From Cranoglanis bouderius (taxonomy: Eukaryota > Chordata > Actinopteri > Siluriformes > Cranoglanididae), in NCBI GenBank assembly GCA_023630585.1, contig CM042558.1, positions 3,224,300-3,288,299 on the forward strand: DNA of 64,000 bases. Reading direction: 5' to 3'. Shown here piece by piece: positions 1-11,900 of the stretch (the first letter of the stretch is position 1; every line of letters begins with the position of its first letter). The position numbers and the translations under genes were made by a program. Below the pieces are notes generated by a model. That model was not told where the DNA came from. It made no database searches and saw only the letters and a list, made by a program, of their open reading frames with translations.

Positions 1-60
1 GAAGCATCTCTGCCTTATGTCCTTGGTAATGGCATAAATCTATACTGAACAGACATTACC

Positions 61-738
61 TAGGTTACCCCCCCCCCCCCCCCACACACACACACACCCC
101 ACCCCCAGACTTTTCCACATTTTATAGTATTACAACCTGGAATTGAAATGGACCTAATTGGGCTTAATTTCATGAATCTACACAAAATAACAAGTTGGTG
201 GTGGTGGGGGGATCAAAATCATACTTCTTGTGTTGCTGTGAAACCCCTAAATTGGTCTGCAAATTTAGATCTGGTGCATCCAGATGCCAGAAGTGATATA
301 ATTAGTTGAATGGAGTCCACATGTATGCAATTAAAGTGTCACGTGTCTCAAGAGCTCTATAAATACACCGGTTCCTGGAAGGCCCCAGAAATTTTTGGAA
401 AACATGCCTAAAAAAAAAAAAAATAAAAAAAAAAAAAACAAAAAACACAGCATCATGAAGATATGTCTGGACAAAATTCTGGAAAATTATTAATCAGGAT
501 TTGGTTATAAAATAAAATCTCAAACTTCAAATAAAGAAGCAACCAAGAGGCTAACAGGGGTGGATAAATATCCAGTCACAGCTGTTTTTTTTTTTTATTA
601 GTAAATAATTTTGAAAGCTATTTTGATTAATATTATGGGCTATTTTGTGTAGATTGGTGTCAAAATATCAATGAAGTCCATTTCAGGACTTCCAGGTTGT
701 AACACTACGAAACGTTAAAGAGGGGTGAATATGCAAGC
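61..738. mobile_element. Degenerate Tc1-like element with terminal inverted repeats
   Basis: About 100 bases near 106-205 and 635-720 are imperfect inverted repeats of each other: one arm reads tattacaacctggaattgaa and the other arm carries its complement. Between them lies sequence that closely resembles the start of a Tc1-like transposase region seen again at 12760-13320 (shared phrase cctggaaggccccaga). A C-run followed by CA repeats abuts the left arm. No open reading frame survives, so this is an old non-autonomous copy. Confidence 0.6.
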
Positions 739-3323
739 CTCTGTATTAACTCTATTTGAATGTGAACTTCTGGCAGCGAAATGTGTTTCTAGGTCAGTGA
801 ATGTGACACTGATTTCACCCAGCAGTAAGGGAATGCAGGGATGGTTACCTAACACTGTGCTATGGCTGTAGTAATGTCTGTTAGACTTAAATGTTTTAAT
901 CTACAAGCCAGTATTTGGTAGGTGACCCATCTCACAGAATCATCCAGTCACGGTTTGTAATTATGCTTAGGTGCTGGTCCTTGTCAGACACACCCTCATA
1001 GTAACACATGTCTAGAAAACCGTGAAGCGCAAATTTGGTTTTGAGGCTTTGTTCTCACACATTAACAAGCATTAAATATGTGCTATTAAAACAAAACAAA
1101 AAAAAAATGTGCCAGAGAAGCATCATTGCTACCGTGTGTGTGTGAAATTCATATAAACCTTTGAGGGATGCTTTCTATACTGAACTGTGATCTGAAAAAT
1201 TGTGTATTTTCCATGTGTAATGACTGTAAAACGAGGTGTGTCTTTCCAATGCTGTGTCAATATCAATGTTTATCTAACACTTCACACCATCCTTCATCTC
1301 TCTCCTGCGTTGGTGGGTTTGCTGAAGAAACAGAAGCTGAGCCAAGCCTGCATTCCTAAGCCATACTTATACACACTTGGCACTTTAAATGCCTACCTTT
1401 GCCCTCCCCTCCAATAAAACACCAAACAAAGACACCTCCCTGTGTAAGTACGAGGTGATCTCCAGCTGTCCTTAGAGCCGAGTACTAAATCAGCAGGAAA
1501 AAGTCCTGTGGAGAGTTGGCCATCACCCTGCCTGTGTTTTAGTTCGCTGTTAGATGAGTGGAAGTGTCAAAAACCTGATTTGCTTCCATGACGGTTGACA
1601 GGAGTAAGCGGCCAGCGAGGGAAGAAGCAAACGGTCATCTCAAAACAGCCGGATCCTAGTGCAAACATCACGTGTTCTGTAAGGTTTGTGTATCGTAGAG
1701 GCACATAAACCAGGTGAGATTTTTCCCATCAGCCATAGAATTTTCTTGCTGAACCCAGGCTGTGCATCTCAGTATTTCTTTCAGTCTCTCTTTTTTGCTT
1801 GTGTGACACGAAAAGGGTTGAATGAACAAGTTGTTTTCTGTTATAAACTATTTCTTCATACATTGATGACAAAATATTCCTACGGTTTTAATGATTCCAC
1901 ATTTCCCTAGGGAGCTTGGTCAAACAGTGTGTCTACCTCCCAAGACAGTCCTAATCTGGCACCCTGTGGAGCCGGGTGTCCCTTGCCTTGCTTGTCTAGA
2001 TGCACATCTGTCCAGAAAGTAAGGTTAAGGATGCAGTTAAGCTGATCTTGCTCTGTAGCAGGGTTCAGGGCTTAGTCAAGGGCTTTCCACTTTCCCCTCA
2101 CACAGCACTTCTAAGCATATGCCCTCCCCGAGGGTAGCATTCTTTCTAATGGGGGAATTGCCGCTACTTCCACATTTCTGATCGCATGTCTAGACTTGGA
2201 CTGGAATATATAAGGAGAGACACACTGAGCTCAAAGGGCAAATGGATGTACATGTCAGAGTCTGTCTAGAGGACAGGGCTGTCCATGTCATATTTGTGTG
2301 CCTATGGCTGAGGTGTCAAAGAAAACAAGGGAGGAGGAACAGTGAAAAAAGCATTAAGCAGGATATATAAGCATTTTGTGTTTCCAAATCTTGTCCGGTC
2401 ATAGGCTGCCAGCTTATACAAGACCTTCTCACCTCCACATTTAAACATGTGAGCCATGTAATTATCACATGCAGTAATAAAAATGGGGAGGAACATATGA
2501 GAGGGCTTATGTATTTATGAGTAGGAACAACAGTTTCTAGTGTAGTATTATCTACATCTTCTGCATGGTATTATGTAGTCCACACTTGATTGTGTCCTCT
2601 CTAGAAACGGGAGAAAGTTGGTGTACAGAAGCTTTAAGTAGCTAATCGAGAGGAACTCTTCGAAGGTTAAGTCAATTGACATTTCCTTCCACATAAACCT
2701 TGAATATAACCGTAACTCCATTGACATTTTGTTCAGCATATTCATGCTTTCAATGCAACAAGCTTTTCATTTGAATGCCACCAAAAGGCCTATGATTTTA
2801 ATAAAGTCTTTGTGGATACCCGATCATTCTTGACGTGGCCTAAACAAGATGAATGCTGCAATGTGCTCAATTGAACAGTGCGGTCTATTCACTTATTTCA
2901 CTAAATAACACGCAGTTATGAGAGGATCGACCTGTTTGTGTGTGTGTTTGCTTTTACAATGAAGTAGGCAGTCAGAGTTAAGAGGAAGTGTTGGCTCTTG
3001 GTGTTAGAGAGGACACTCACTTCTGCTTGACTGCACTATTTTGGTGAGTGTGTCTGAAACCCTATGCTGGACCTACATGTTGGCACATATAAATAGCTGG
3101 GTCTGTTTACATTGAGCCCATGATTAAAGCAGAAGATGACAATCCTTGTGAATGATTTCTATTGATACAAGTCCAACACTCTGAGAGCTAGAGGGCTCAT
3201 GGCTCATCATTGTACAGAAACTTGGTCTTCTATGGATGTTCTGCATGTCCTGAGGTTATATTTATCTGGAATTTGACTGTTGTGCTTGGGAAGTGAGGTT
3301 TCTCCAAGCTAAATGTTAATAAA

Positions 3324-3380
3324 TTCTCTTCTCTTCTCTTCTCTTCTCTTCTCTTCTCTTCTCTTCTCTTCTCTCTCTCT
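3324..3380 (+). repeat. (TTCTC)n pyrimidine microsatellite
   Basis: About ten uninterrupted TTCTC units. It lies 75 bases before the exon 1 acceptor of tau and merges into a further pyrimidine-rich stretch, so length changes could affect recognition of that acceptor. Confidence 0.9.
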
Positions 3381-3453
3381 ACCCCCACCCCTCTCCTTTT
3401 ATTCCTGGATCTCTATTTTGCCTCCCTTCACCATTTCCTCTCTACCCTTTCAG

Positions 3454-3603
3454 ACTGATCCTTATTTGCCATGGACGATTCATTCAACAGCCACTCTAAC
3501 CACTGCAACTCGTCCGATGCCATGGCGAACTCCTTCGCTGGCATGACCATCAATGACCGTCACCACGGGGAGCAGTTGGAGAATGGCATAAGTCCAATGA
3601 AAG
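3454..3603 (+). CDS. mapt: tau exon 1 (start codon exon)
   Basis: An acceptor (ctaccctttcag) ends at 3453, followed by 17 nt of 5' UTR and ATG at 3471. The first 44 codons start MDDSFNSHSNHCN and end SPMK; the donor is GTGAGG at 3604, leaving phase 1. As in mammals, the start codon sits shortly after an acceptor, which implies a non-coding exon upstream. The sequence GMTINDRHHGEQ has no close human counterpart beyond its acidic, N-terminal tau-like character. Confidence 0.85.
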
Positions 3604-6600
3604 GTGAGGTGGCTACTGGGAAGTTTTTCCAAGCTGACCAAAACTATGCAGTTTATTTCGTATAACTCATTGAGGGGCTGCTGACTATTCCTTGTGCTAG
3701 GCTCCTAACAAGAGAATGGATAAAGTCTGAATGTCTTATTAAAATCTAAAATATATCCAGGCAATATTTATAATTCAACAAAACAATATTTAAAACCAAA
3801 TCAATAATATAGATGTTTGAGAAATCTTCATCGTCATCTCGTAAAGACAGGCATCTGATTGACGTTTTGGCATTTTGGCCCTTACTGTACGTCTAAATAA
3901 AGGGAAAGGACAAATGTAATTGTCTCTGAAGGGGACACTGGCATGAGCAAGCTGCTAAAATAGCAGATGAATCAAATCTGACATTCAAGTCTATTCCAAA
4001 ACAGAGTTCATTGTGCCTGCATGGGATAATAGTGACATTGTCATGAGCGTTGAAATCCTATCATGGGTAATGTGAGAAAAATAAGGTGATATGCTACTCG
4101 GAGATTAAAAGTGTTGATAAAATAATTAGGCTTAATTAATGAAATTGGCAGGTATGTTATTTTATACTTAATCAGCATAAATGCTAAATCCTATTGCTAC
4201 GTGAAATCTTCCATTATAAACCTGCCAAAATGCTTGTGAGTACATTCGAAGTGGCATCAAAATACAGTTTACAATTGTCAATTCTATATTGCTTTATTTA
4301 TTTATTTTTTGGTTTTCTATATTTGGGATCATAATGTCCAGACCTTCCATAGGGCTATCTATTAATTCTTCTCTTTGCTTTGTGGTGCAGCTGGTGTGGC
4401 AGTGGCTTTCTGATGTAGTCTTTTGTATTAATCTCTTTACATAAAGACAACAAGGCCATGCTTGACAGGGCCCTCAATCCAGGCTTTGCAGCTGTATCCT
4501 CTGTTCTATAATCCTGGCATGTGGGTCAGCCTCCTCTTAGAACTCTGTACTAGTGTAGTATGTGGTACTGATTCAGCCTTGCTATAGACAGATGTTTGTT
4601 TGAGTGTAGTATAGTGGCCTTTTGGAAATAGATCGTTTGATTTTTTTTCCAGTCCAGTTGCAAAAATGTGAACGAGTCGGACTTTTAACCATTCCAGCAA
4701 GATCTGGCTCTACTATTTGTAGTTCATATTGGTTGTTTCTTCAATCGCTAAGAGATATGGACATGAATCTTGTGTGGTGGGTATTTTCCCATAACAACTT
4801 CAATTTACAGAAAGCCTGGATATAAAATTCAAATTTAAATTTATCCCTCATGAGCAAGGCAGAGGTCGACGATGGCAAGGGAAAACTCCCTGAGGCAACG
4901 AGAGGAAGAAACCCTGAGAGAAACCAGACTCAAAAGAGAACCCATCCTCATCTGGGTGACAACGGGTAGCGCAATTACAGTATAAATCACTTTCTCTTCT
5001 ATAACTGTTTGCTATAAAGACAGGCAGTGCTAAGCGTGTTAAAAGGAACTTTTATGAGTATGAGCATCATTCGAGTTTTAAATTTGAAGTCTCTTGTATC
5101 TGAAGCTTTCTTGCATCTTGTATCTCTTGTAACTGAAGTTATCAGCTGTACTGGATTAAGACTTGACTGTAAACTTGGTGTAACTCACACTTATTAGCTT
5201 CTAATAATTTATTCAGTGCTAAGATCCAAAATGGCCGCAGAATTACTAGCAAATGTTGCAACATGATCAGTGAAGACTATACTCAGCTGAGCGATTGAAG
5301 GTAGTCCTGATCGTTTCAAAACTATTCACTGTTGACGCTGCCAGCAAAAAATAAAACGTGGAAAGACAAACGGAGTGATGCAGTCATGGTACTGACTGAC
5401 AGCCTTTTGCAAGCGTGCCAACCCTATGAACAATAGCCTCCCTTGTGTTACACACATTCAAATGCTGTATGCGCTGCCATAATGTTCTCTCTTCACCCCC
5501 TTCATGACCCCTGCACATGGTAGTGCGTAGCCTAGCTTTCCTCAGTCTACAGCCCTCGCTAGAGGGTACTTTCTCCCCTTTTATCTTCCACCGCACGCCG
5601 TGCACAAGGTGGAAAAACTGTCTAGAGTCAGCTTGACAAAAGAAAGTGAGTATGTGTGTATTAGAGTGTGGTTGAGTTCTAAAAAAGAGCCATGTGGTAG
5701 ACATGATGCAGCCTAGTTGAATTCTCAGAACGGTCTGTCACCATATTATTGAGGTAAGATTGATAACTTTATTTAGGAGAAACACTTGAATAAATGGTCA
5801 GTATTTGAGCACTTCATAAGTCCCTCCCTGATGTGTGAAAGTAACCATGGAAGTCTTTTCTTACAGAGGTGTCCCAGGAAGCTTCAGTCAAACCGACAGA
5901 AGATAAGCTAACATCAGAGACGGAGGTCGCTAAAGTAGAGAGCGCCCCCTCTGGTGAGGAGACGTAGCGTGGCATGAACCCTGCGTTCTGAAAGTTATGA
6001 AAGGCTCAAATAGTTAGGTTTGGCATGCAGTTAGAGTTACTTAATGACCTCACTGTTTGTTCAGTTTCTGCATCTGTTTCTTATTTGCTTACTGTTTTAA
6101 GCCTTCTAATTTTGACCGACATGATAATTAGTTGACATGCTTTCCCACCTTAAACCCTCCACAGTTTGGTTTCAGTTGTTGGTTATATGAAATACAAAGA
6201 AGTCAACATACTTTTTTTATTTTATTTTATTTTTTATTGTTGGTTGCATCTCAAGTTCTAGCATTGCTTTAGTCCTCCCAATAAGGAAGCTTAAGAGTGA
6301 AACAAAGATGGCTCCCTCTAATAAGGAGGGCGTGTGTGTCATGCTGAACACTGCAATTAGCTTGAAGCCCTGAGATTTCTGTTACTTTGTGGAACATGTT
6401 TTCCTCTCGACTTGTTGAAATCTAAATAGCTTTCTTCTGGTGGATTATGGTTTTTAACTAGGATACACTGTCATTTATTTATCTTAACTGATAAATCCTA
6501 AGCTAATGATTAGTTATTTTTGTTGATCAGTATAACACAATTGATTAAAAGTCTAAAAATTTTTGTTTCCGTTGTAGCATGAGCATTGGGAGTTAGCCCC

Positions 6601-8862
6601 ATGAATAAGCCTTTTGAGATAAGACTTTGGCTGGCGTGGATTTGCATGTGAATTGGTTCTGCATTTATTTCAGCTCCAAGCTTGGTCTCCTGCAAAGAAA
6701 CTCGGTCTTACACTTTTCCATAGATACCCACAATAATGTACTAAATCTGAAGCGATTTAGAACAAAGAAATTAGTGGTTATGATCAGATATGGTTATAAA
6801 TCGGCTTAAACGAACACATTCAGACATGAAAACATGTTGGATTATAAGTAGGGGCTGTTTCCCTCTTAGCTTGAACCAATGTACATAATGTACTTTTTCC
6901 AAAAAAAAAGCATACATTATTTGTAGGTTGCCTTTTACATGTACATACATTTCCAGAAAAGCAATTTTATAGTTGATTTGAATAATTGATATAATGCAGT
7001 TAAGCTGACTACGGACTTACTGTAAATGTTTAAGGTGTAATTTCTCATTGATTGTAATCACAATATATGGAATATGCTCACCAGACTCAAAGCAATAATT
7101 GTAATGTAGTGTCTTTACTTAGCTTAGCTTCAAATAATGTATAGCAACTGTATTGACACGAGTACAGTTTCACAATTTCAATTTCCTGATCCGGATAAAG
7201 CAGTTACTGAACGTGAGTGAGTGTATAGTGGTTTTATATGTCACAAAGCAGCATTGCAGAAACCCATATCTAGGTTTTGATTCATAATAAGCAAGCCAGA
7301 GGTGACAGGGGCAAGGAAAAACTCTCTGAGATGACATTTTTATGAAATTATGAACGGTCAAGTTTGGGGTGAGGGGCATGTTGAGCAGTCAGTGCTTTTC
7401 TTATGACTTCATTCTTACGCAATCCTGCAAAATTGCTAACTAATCCCCTATGAATATTGCCTAAGATCTCTTGAAACAAACAGCCTCAAATCTCATGTTT
7501 CTATATAGTCGCTTAAATTGAAGTGCCAGAGCCTAGTGAAACATATAGGACCCCGTTTCAAAATCACCTATGGAATATTTAAAGCCTTTAAATTCTTCTT
7601 CTGTTTTGGTGCTTTACAGAGGAACAGGTTGATGAAGAGTCAGCTTTAGCACATGAGTTTCCTCAGGATGAGACCGCCTCCCTTAATGAGGAGGAGCAAT
7701 GCGGTAAACAAACAAACAACTGCTTACTGCTTTTTAATTTGCCCTTCAGTGCTTGGAACCACTAACGTAATCATCGTCTTGAAAACTATGCTGAAATAAC
7801 AGACATATCAGTTTTACAGCTTATTTCACAGAATGGATTTTTCTGACATAATTGTACATTGATTATACAATAGACAACCCTCACAGACAACTCAACCTAA
7901 CTGTGTCCCGCACTTTAACTTTACTCCTAATACTTTTTTTAATACTCATGTGTTTTATAAGATTCACCCTGAAGATATAATCGAAAAACATATATAAGCA
8001 AGTCTCTTGACTCATTTTACTTTTTGCCCTGAAAGAGTTAACCTGCAGCTATAGTTGGTCCTGACTAATTAAAGGGCCTCTATTGGTGTCTAATAGAGGG
8101 GTTGGTGGATTCTGCAGAAGCACATGGAGAAGCCCAGCCAGCATGTGCTCCTGCTGATTCAAATGGGCAGAGTGGTAGGCGCCACCAACCACTGATTGCT
8201 GCCTTTCAAGATCGATGTGTTTTGTTTTGTTTTTGTTTTTTTTTTTGATGGAGTGCTATGGTTTCGCCTTGGACCAATTACTAACCTCCACAACTTTTTT
8301 TGTCTTTGTGTTGCTTTTACAGCTATGCTTTTGGGTATCCACATTACAGGCTGTACTCCTTATTTTTTAAGCATTTCTTTTCCCTTTCTAAGTGAATGTT
8401 CCTCGCAAACCACAGCACTGCTCTACTGAAGAGCTGACATGTTGTGTTTTAATATCATGACTATCATGGCGGAGATGCTAAACCTTTTACACTCTTACAG
8501 TCAGGAGATAATGTAGCGGATTCTCTCGCTCATTTCCCGCAGCCAGCCTCGCTCAAATGTCTGCAGTGACATGGGTGTGATGTTGATGTTGAGCAAAGTG
8601 CCAAAGGCATTCTCAGCAACAGCTGCTTGGCGTGCCAAAAAAAAAGAAAAACTTTCTTTCATGCTTCACTGAACTACTTTCTCTTATGCTTCACCCCAAT
8701 ACAATAAACAGTTTGCTTTACACTTCCAACAACAAGCATTTATTTTTTTTTTATATATATTGGTGTATTATCAGTAATTAGATCATTCTAGGTAAGCTTT
8801 TAAATGCATTGCCTGTCAGCATTCAAACAATGCCAATTTATTGCAGCTGCCTTCCCAGTTTT

Positions 8863-8911
<49 letters not shown>

Positions 8912-11900
8912 GTGTGCTTTCATGTGAAAATGGTTTTAAATGACAGTTCTCTAAAACCTGCATGTTGTTTTTTTTCCCCCCTTATGGATACATGCCATTT
9001 CTGAACAAGCAGGAGGACCCACAGGTACATCTCCAACAGGTACTGTTAATGTTTTGTCTCTTTTATTAAATCACATTCATTTTTTCAGAATCTAGTAGTC
9101 GGGATGCACTGATCCCCATTTCGGAACCCAGAATATTCGGCGAAACCATAAGCTCCTATTGCTAAGCTACAGTATTCAAAACATCACATTATGTTGTAAG
9201 ATTGGTGCTGAGCTATTGTTATATGTTCACACACACCATCTGTGTTGTGTTCTGAACTACTGAAACCATGAGAAGATATGGCAAATCTTCTTAAATACTG
9301 ATCCAGCCTTTCAGGCCGATATTGGCCCAATACTGATACTCAGTTCTGGATAGGAACATCCCTATCTATTCACTATTTAATAGTGCTCGTATGGTCAAAG
9401 AAAGTATACCATCCTTCAATTCTACGTTTGGTTTTGGTTGTGTCGTCCTCACCAAGTTCTATAAACTAACAACTAACCTCAGGTGACAACAACAAAACAC
9501 AATAGATTTCATTATGTAGTCATTTTTTCCCCAAAAAGTAAACCATCATTCAGAAATCAGGTGGGAAGAAATATGTACACCCCATAATTCAGTGACATAT
9601 AGAACCACCTTTAGCAACAATAATGTAAAGTAAAAGTTTTCTGTAGGAGATTATCAGTCTCTCACCTCATTTTAGAGAAATCCTGGCCATCTCTTCTTTA
9701 GAACATTGCTTCAGTTCATTGACGTATGAGGACGTCAATTTGTTTATGCACAGCTCTCTTAAGATCCTGCCACAACATCTCAATGGGGTCTGGATTTTGA
9801 CTCGACTTTGACTTTGACTCATTCTAACACCTATAGTGTTGATTATAGGGTTTTTATGTATTACTGAATTATAGGGTGTACTTATTTTTCCCAACCTGGT
9901 TTATGAATGTTGGTTTACTCTTTGGGAAAAAATGACTACTTGTAGAAATCTGTTGTGTTTTTCTGTTGTTCTTGTCACCTGAGGTTATTTGTTTGCTTAT
10001 AGAAGTTGATGAGAACCACGCAATTGTTATTTAGGCCCTGATAACTAAAAACATAGAATTAAAGGAGGGTGTACTTTCTTTTTCCCATGACTGTACATCA
10101 CACCATTTGTTTGTACTGTGTAACATATAGACTAGTTTTCTTTAACATATAGCGCGGAAACCAGAATGGTCACACAGTGCCCTTTATTTTCACCTTTCAA
10201 CTCTTATCTGTGTCCATTCATTCATATGGTTAAGATTACTAGCAAAATAATAATTTTACCATTCCATTGTTTGTTTGTTTTTTAATTTTTTATCTTTGTC
10301 TGTCTGAGTTCTGTTCATATTAAATCAGCCCTCTCTTCTTGTGGAAAAATGGCATTGATTGGTTGGACATTACTAATCAAAAATGATTAGTTGTGTCCTT
10401 GTTTTTATGATGCCTGAGCAGTAAAAGGGTTCCATTAGGTCATGAAAACGGAAAGATGCTATGCCAAGGACTCTGAAAGCAAGTGCGACAATATTTCCAG
10501 ATGTAGCAGCCGACTTTGCTTCAGGGGGTTGTGATGAAGATTGGCGAGACCTGGGTCGAGGCTTTATAGATCAGAGTATACCAGAAGAAGAAGAAGAACA
10601 CTTTCTGATGACCAGCTGGAGTGGCCCATCTAAGCATCTGCACCACCGACCGGTCAGCCCTGATCGCACCAGAAGCCTGTCCCTGGAGAACGACCTTCCT
10701 GTCTCCTTCTTAATCCGCAGTGCAGCCCTGGAAGATCTCACAGCTGTTGGGGACAAGATCAGAGAAAGTGAGGGTCACTCTGTTTCCGAAGAATTTCCCC
10801 AACAAGGACCCTGCACCGACTCCACTGAGAGAGGTCATGGCGATGGGCAACAAACTGTGACCGATCAACAGAAGATGATGCAATTTGGAGATAAAGATAT
10901 ACCCAGTATGGCCAACTTGTATTGTTCCAATGGTATTTTATCAGTGGATCCAAGCTATGAATATGATCAAGGAAGTACTATAGCGAAACAGGACTTTGTC
11001 AGTGCTACGCTACTAGCACAAGGACTCATACAGAGTCTGAATTCAGTGTCAGTGAGAGACTCTTACTTGGTACCACACAAAGGTAATCACAGTGATTTAG
11101 ATGAAGACCAGTGCACTCAGTTGGCACATTACCCTGGAAGCCTAGAGACAGAAGGAAAAGAAGTCATTCCTCCTTTGGAGGACTCAACCAGTTCTCCAGT
11201 CACTTCCTATGGCTCACCAACTAGAAAATCTCGTGTACCCGTATCTCAGTTCAAAGGTCTGTGATGTCTTGTTCACCCAAATCCCAACCCAGTCTCTCTT
11301 GTTTTATTTCCTCTACCTTTGCTTTTCCGAGCTATTTTAAGCTGTGCTGCATTGTCTTTTGCTATTAAAGAATGTCCAGCGAAATAAACGCAGCATTGAA
11401 AAATGGAAATCGCCTGTTGCCCCACAAATGTTTATTTTTTTAAGCTTTACTTTCATATAACTTCTGTGACCCTGCTGTGCTTTGATCTTGGTTGACAGTA
11501 ATGTGGCCTGTTTTTGTGCTGATTGATGAAGGCCGCGTTTGCTGGCCACATTTCCACAAGTCCCATTTAGCATGTCACAGCTGCATGAATTTGTTTGGGT
11601 GTTCTTGTGATCATCGCTACATCATTGTTATTAAAAGGACAGAACTGCTAACATCCTTTCCCACATGCACTTTTATACACAGTATATCGAATACAGGAAA
11701 AGCAATTTCTCTAAGAACTCTGAAAGCATGGCAGTTCCCTGTGGTACATGTGCCTATTCTGGTATAATAGGGCCAATCTGAGGAAAAAGGTTTTAACAAA
11801 TTGTTTTGACCCAAATCTTTCTCTCTGGCAGCTCAAGCCAAGACTGACAATGACATTGAGAAACGGGTAAGAAATCATTTTGTTTTCTTACATTGTTTGC

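Larger units (their letters stand above)
1..3453. other. Region upstream of the tau start exon
   Basis: No convincing coding exon is visible. The first 740 bases are a transposon remnant (listed separately). The rest is AT-rich unique-looking sequence with a pyrimidine-rich (TTCTC)n tract at about 3324-3380 that leads into the acceptor of tau exon 1. Because that exon begins with an acceptor just before the ATG, an upstream untranslated exon and the promoter must lie here or to the left of the window. I could not identify them. Confidence 0.6.

Noticed and set aside
8804..9004. 66-codon frame with a long phenylalanine run
   Set aside because: Produced by the poly-T tract; no homology and no splice support.
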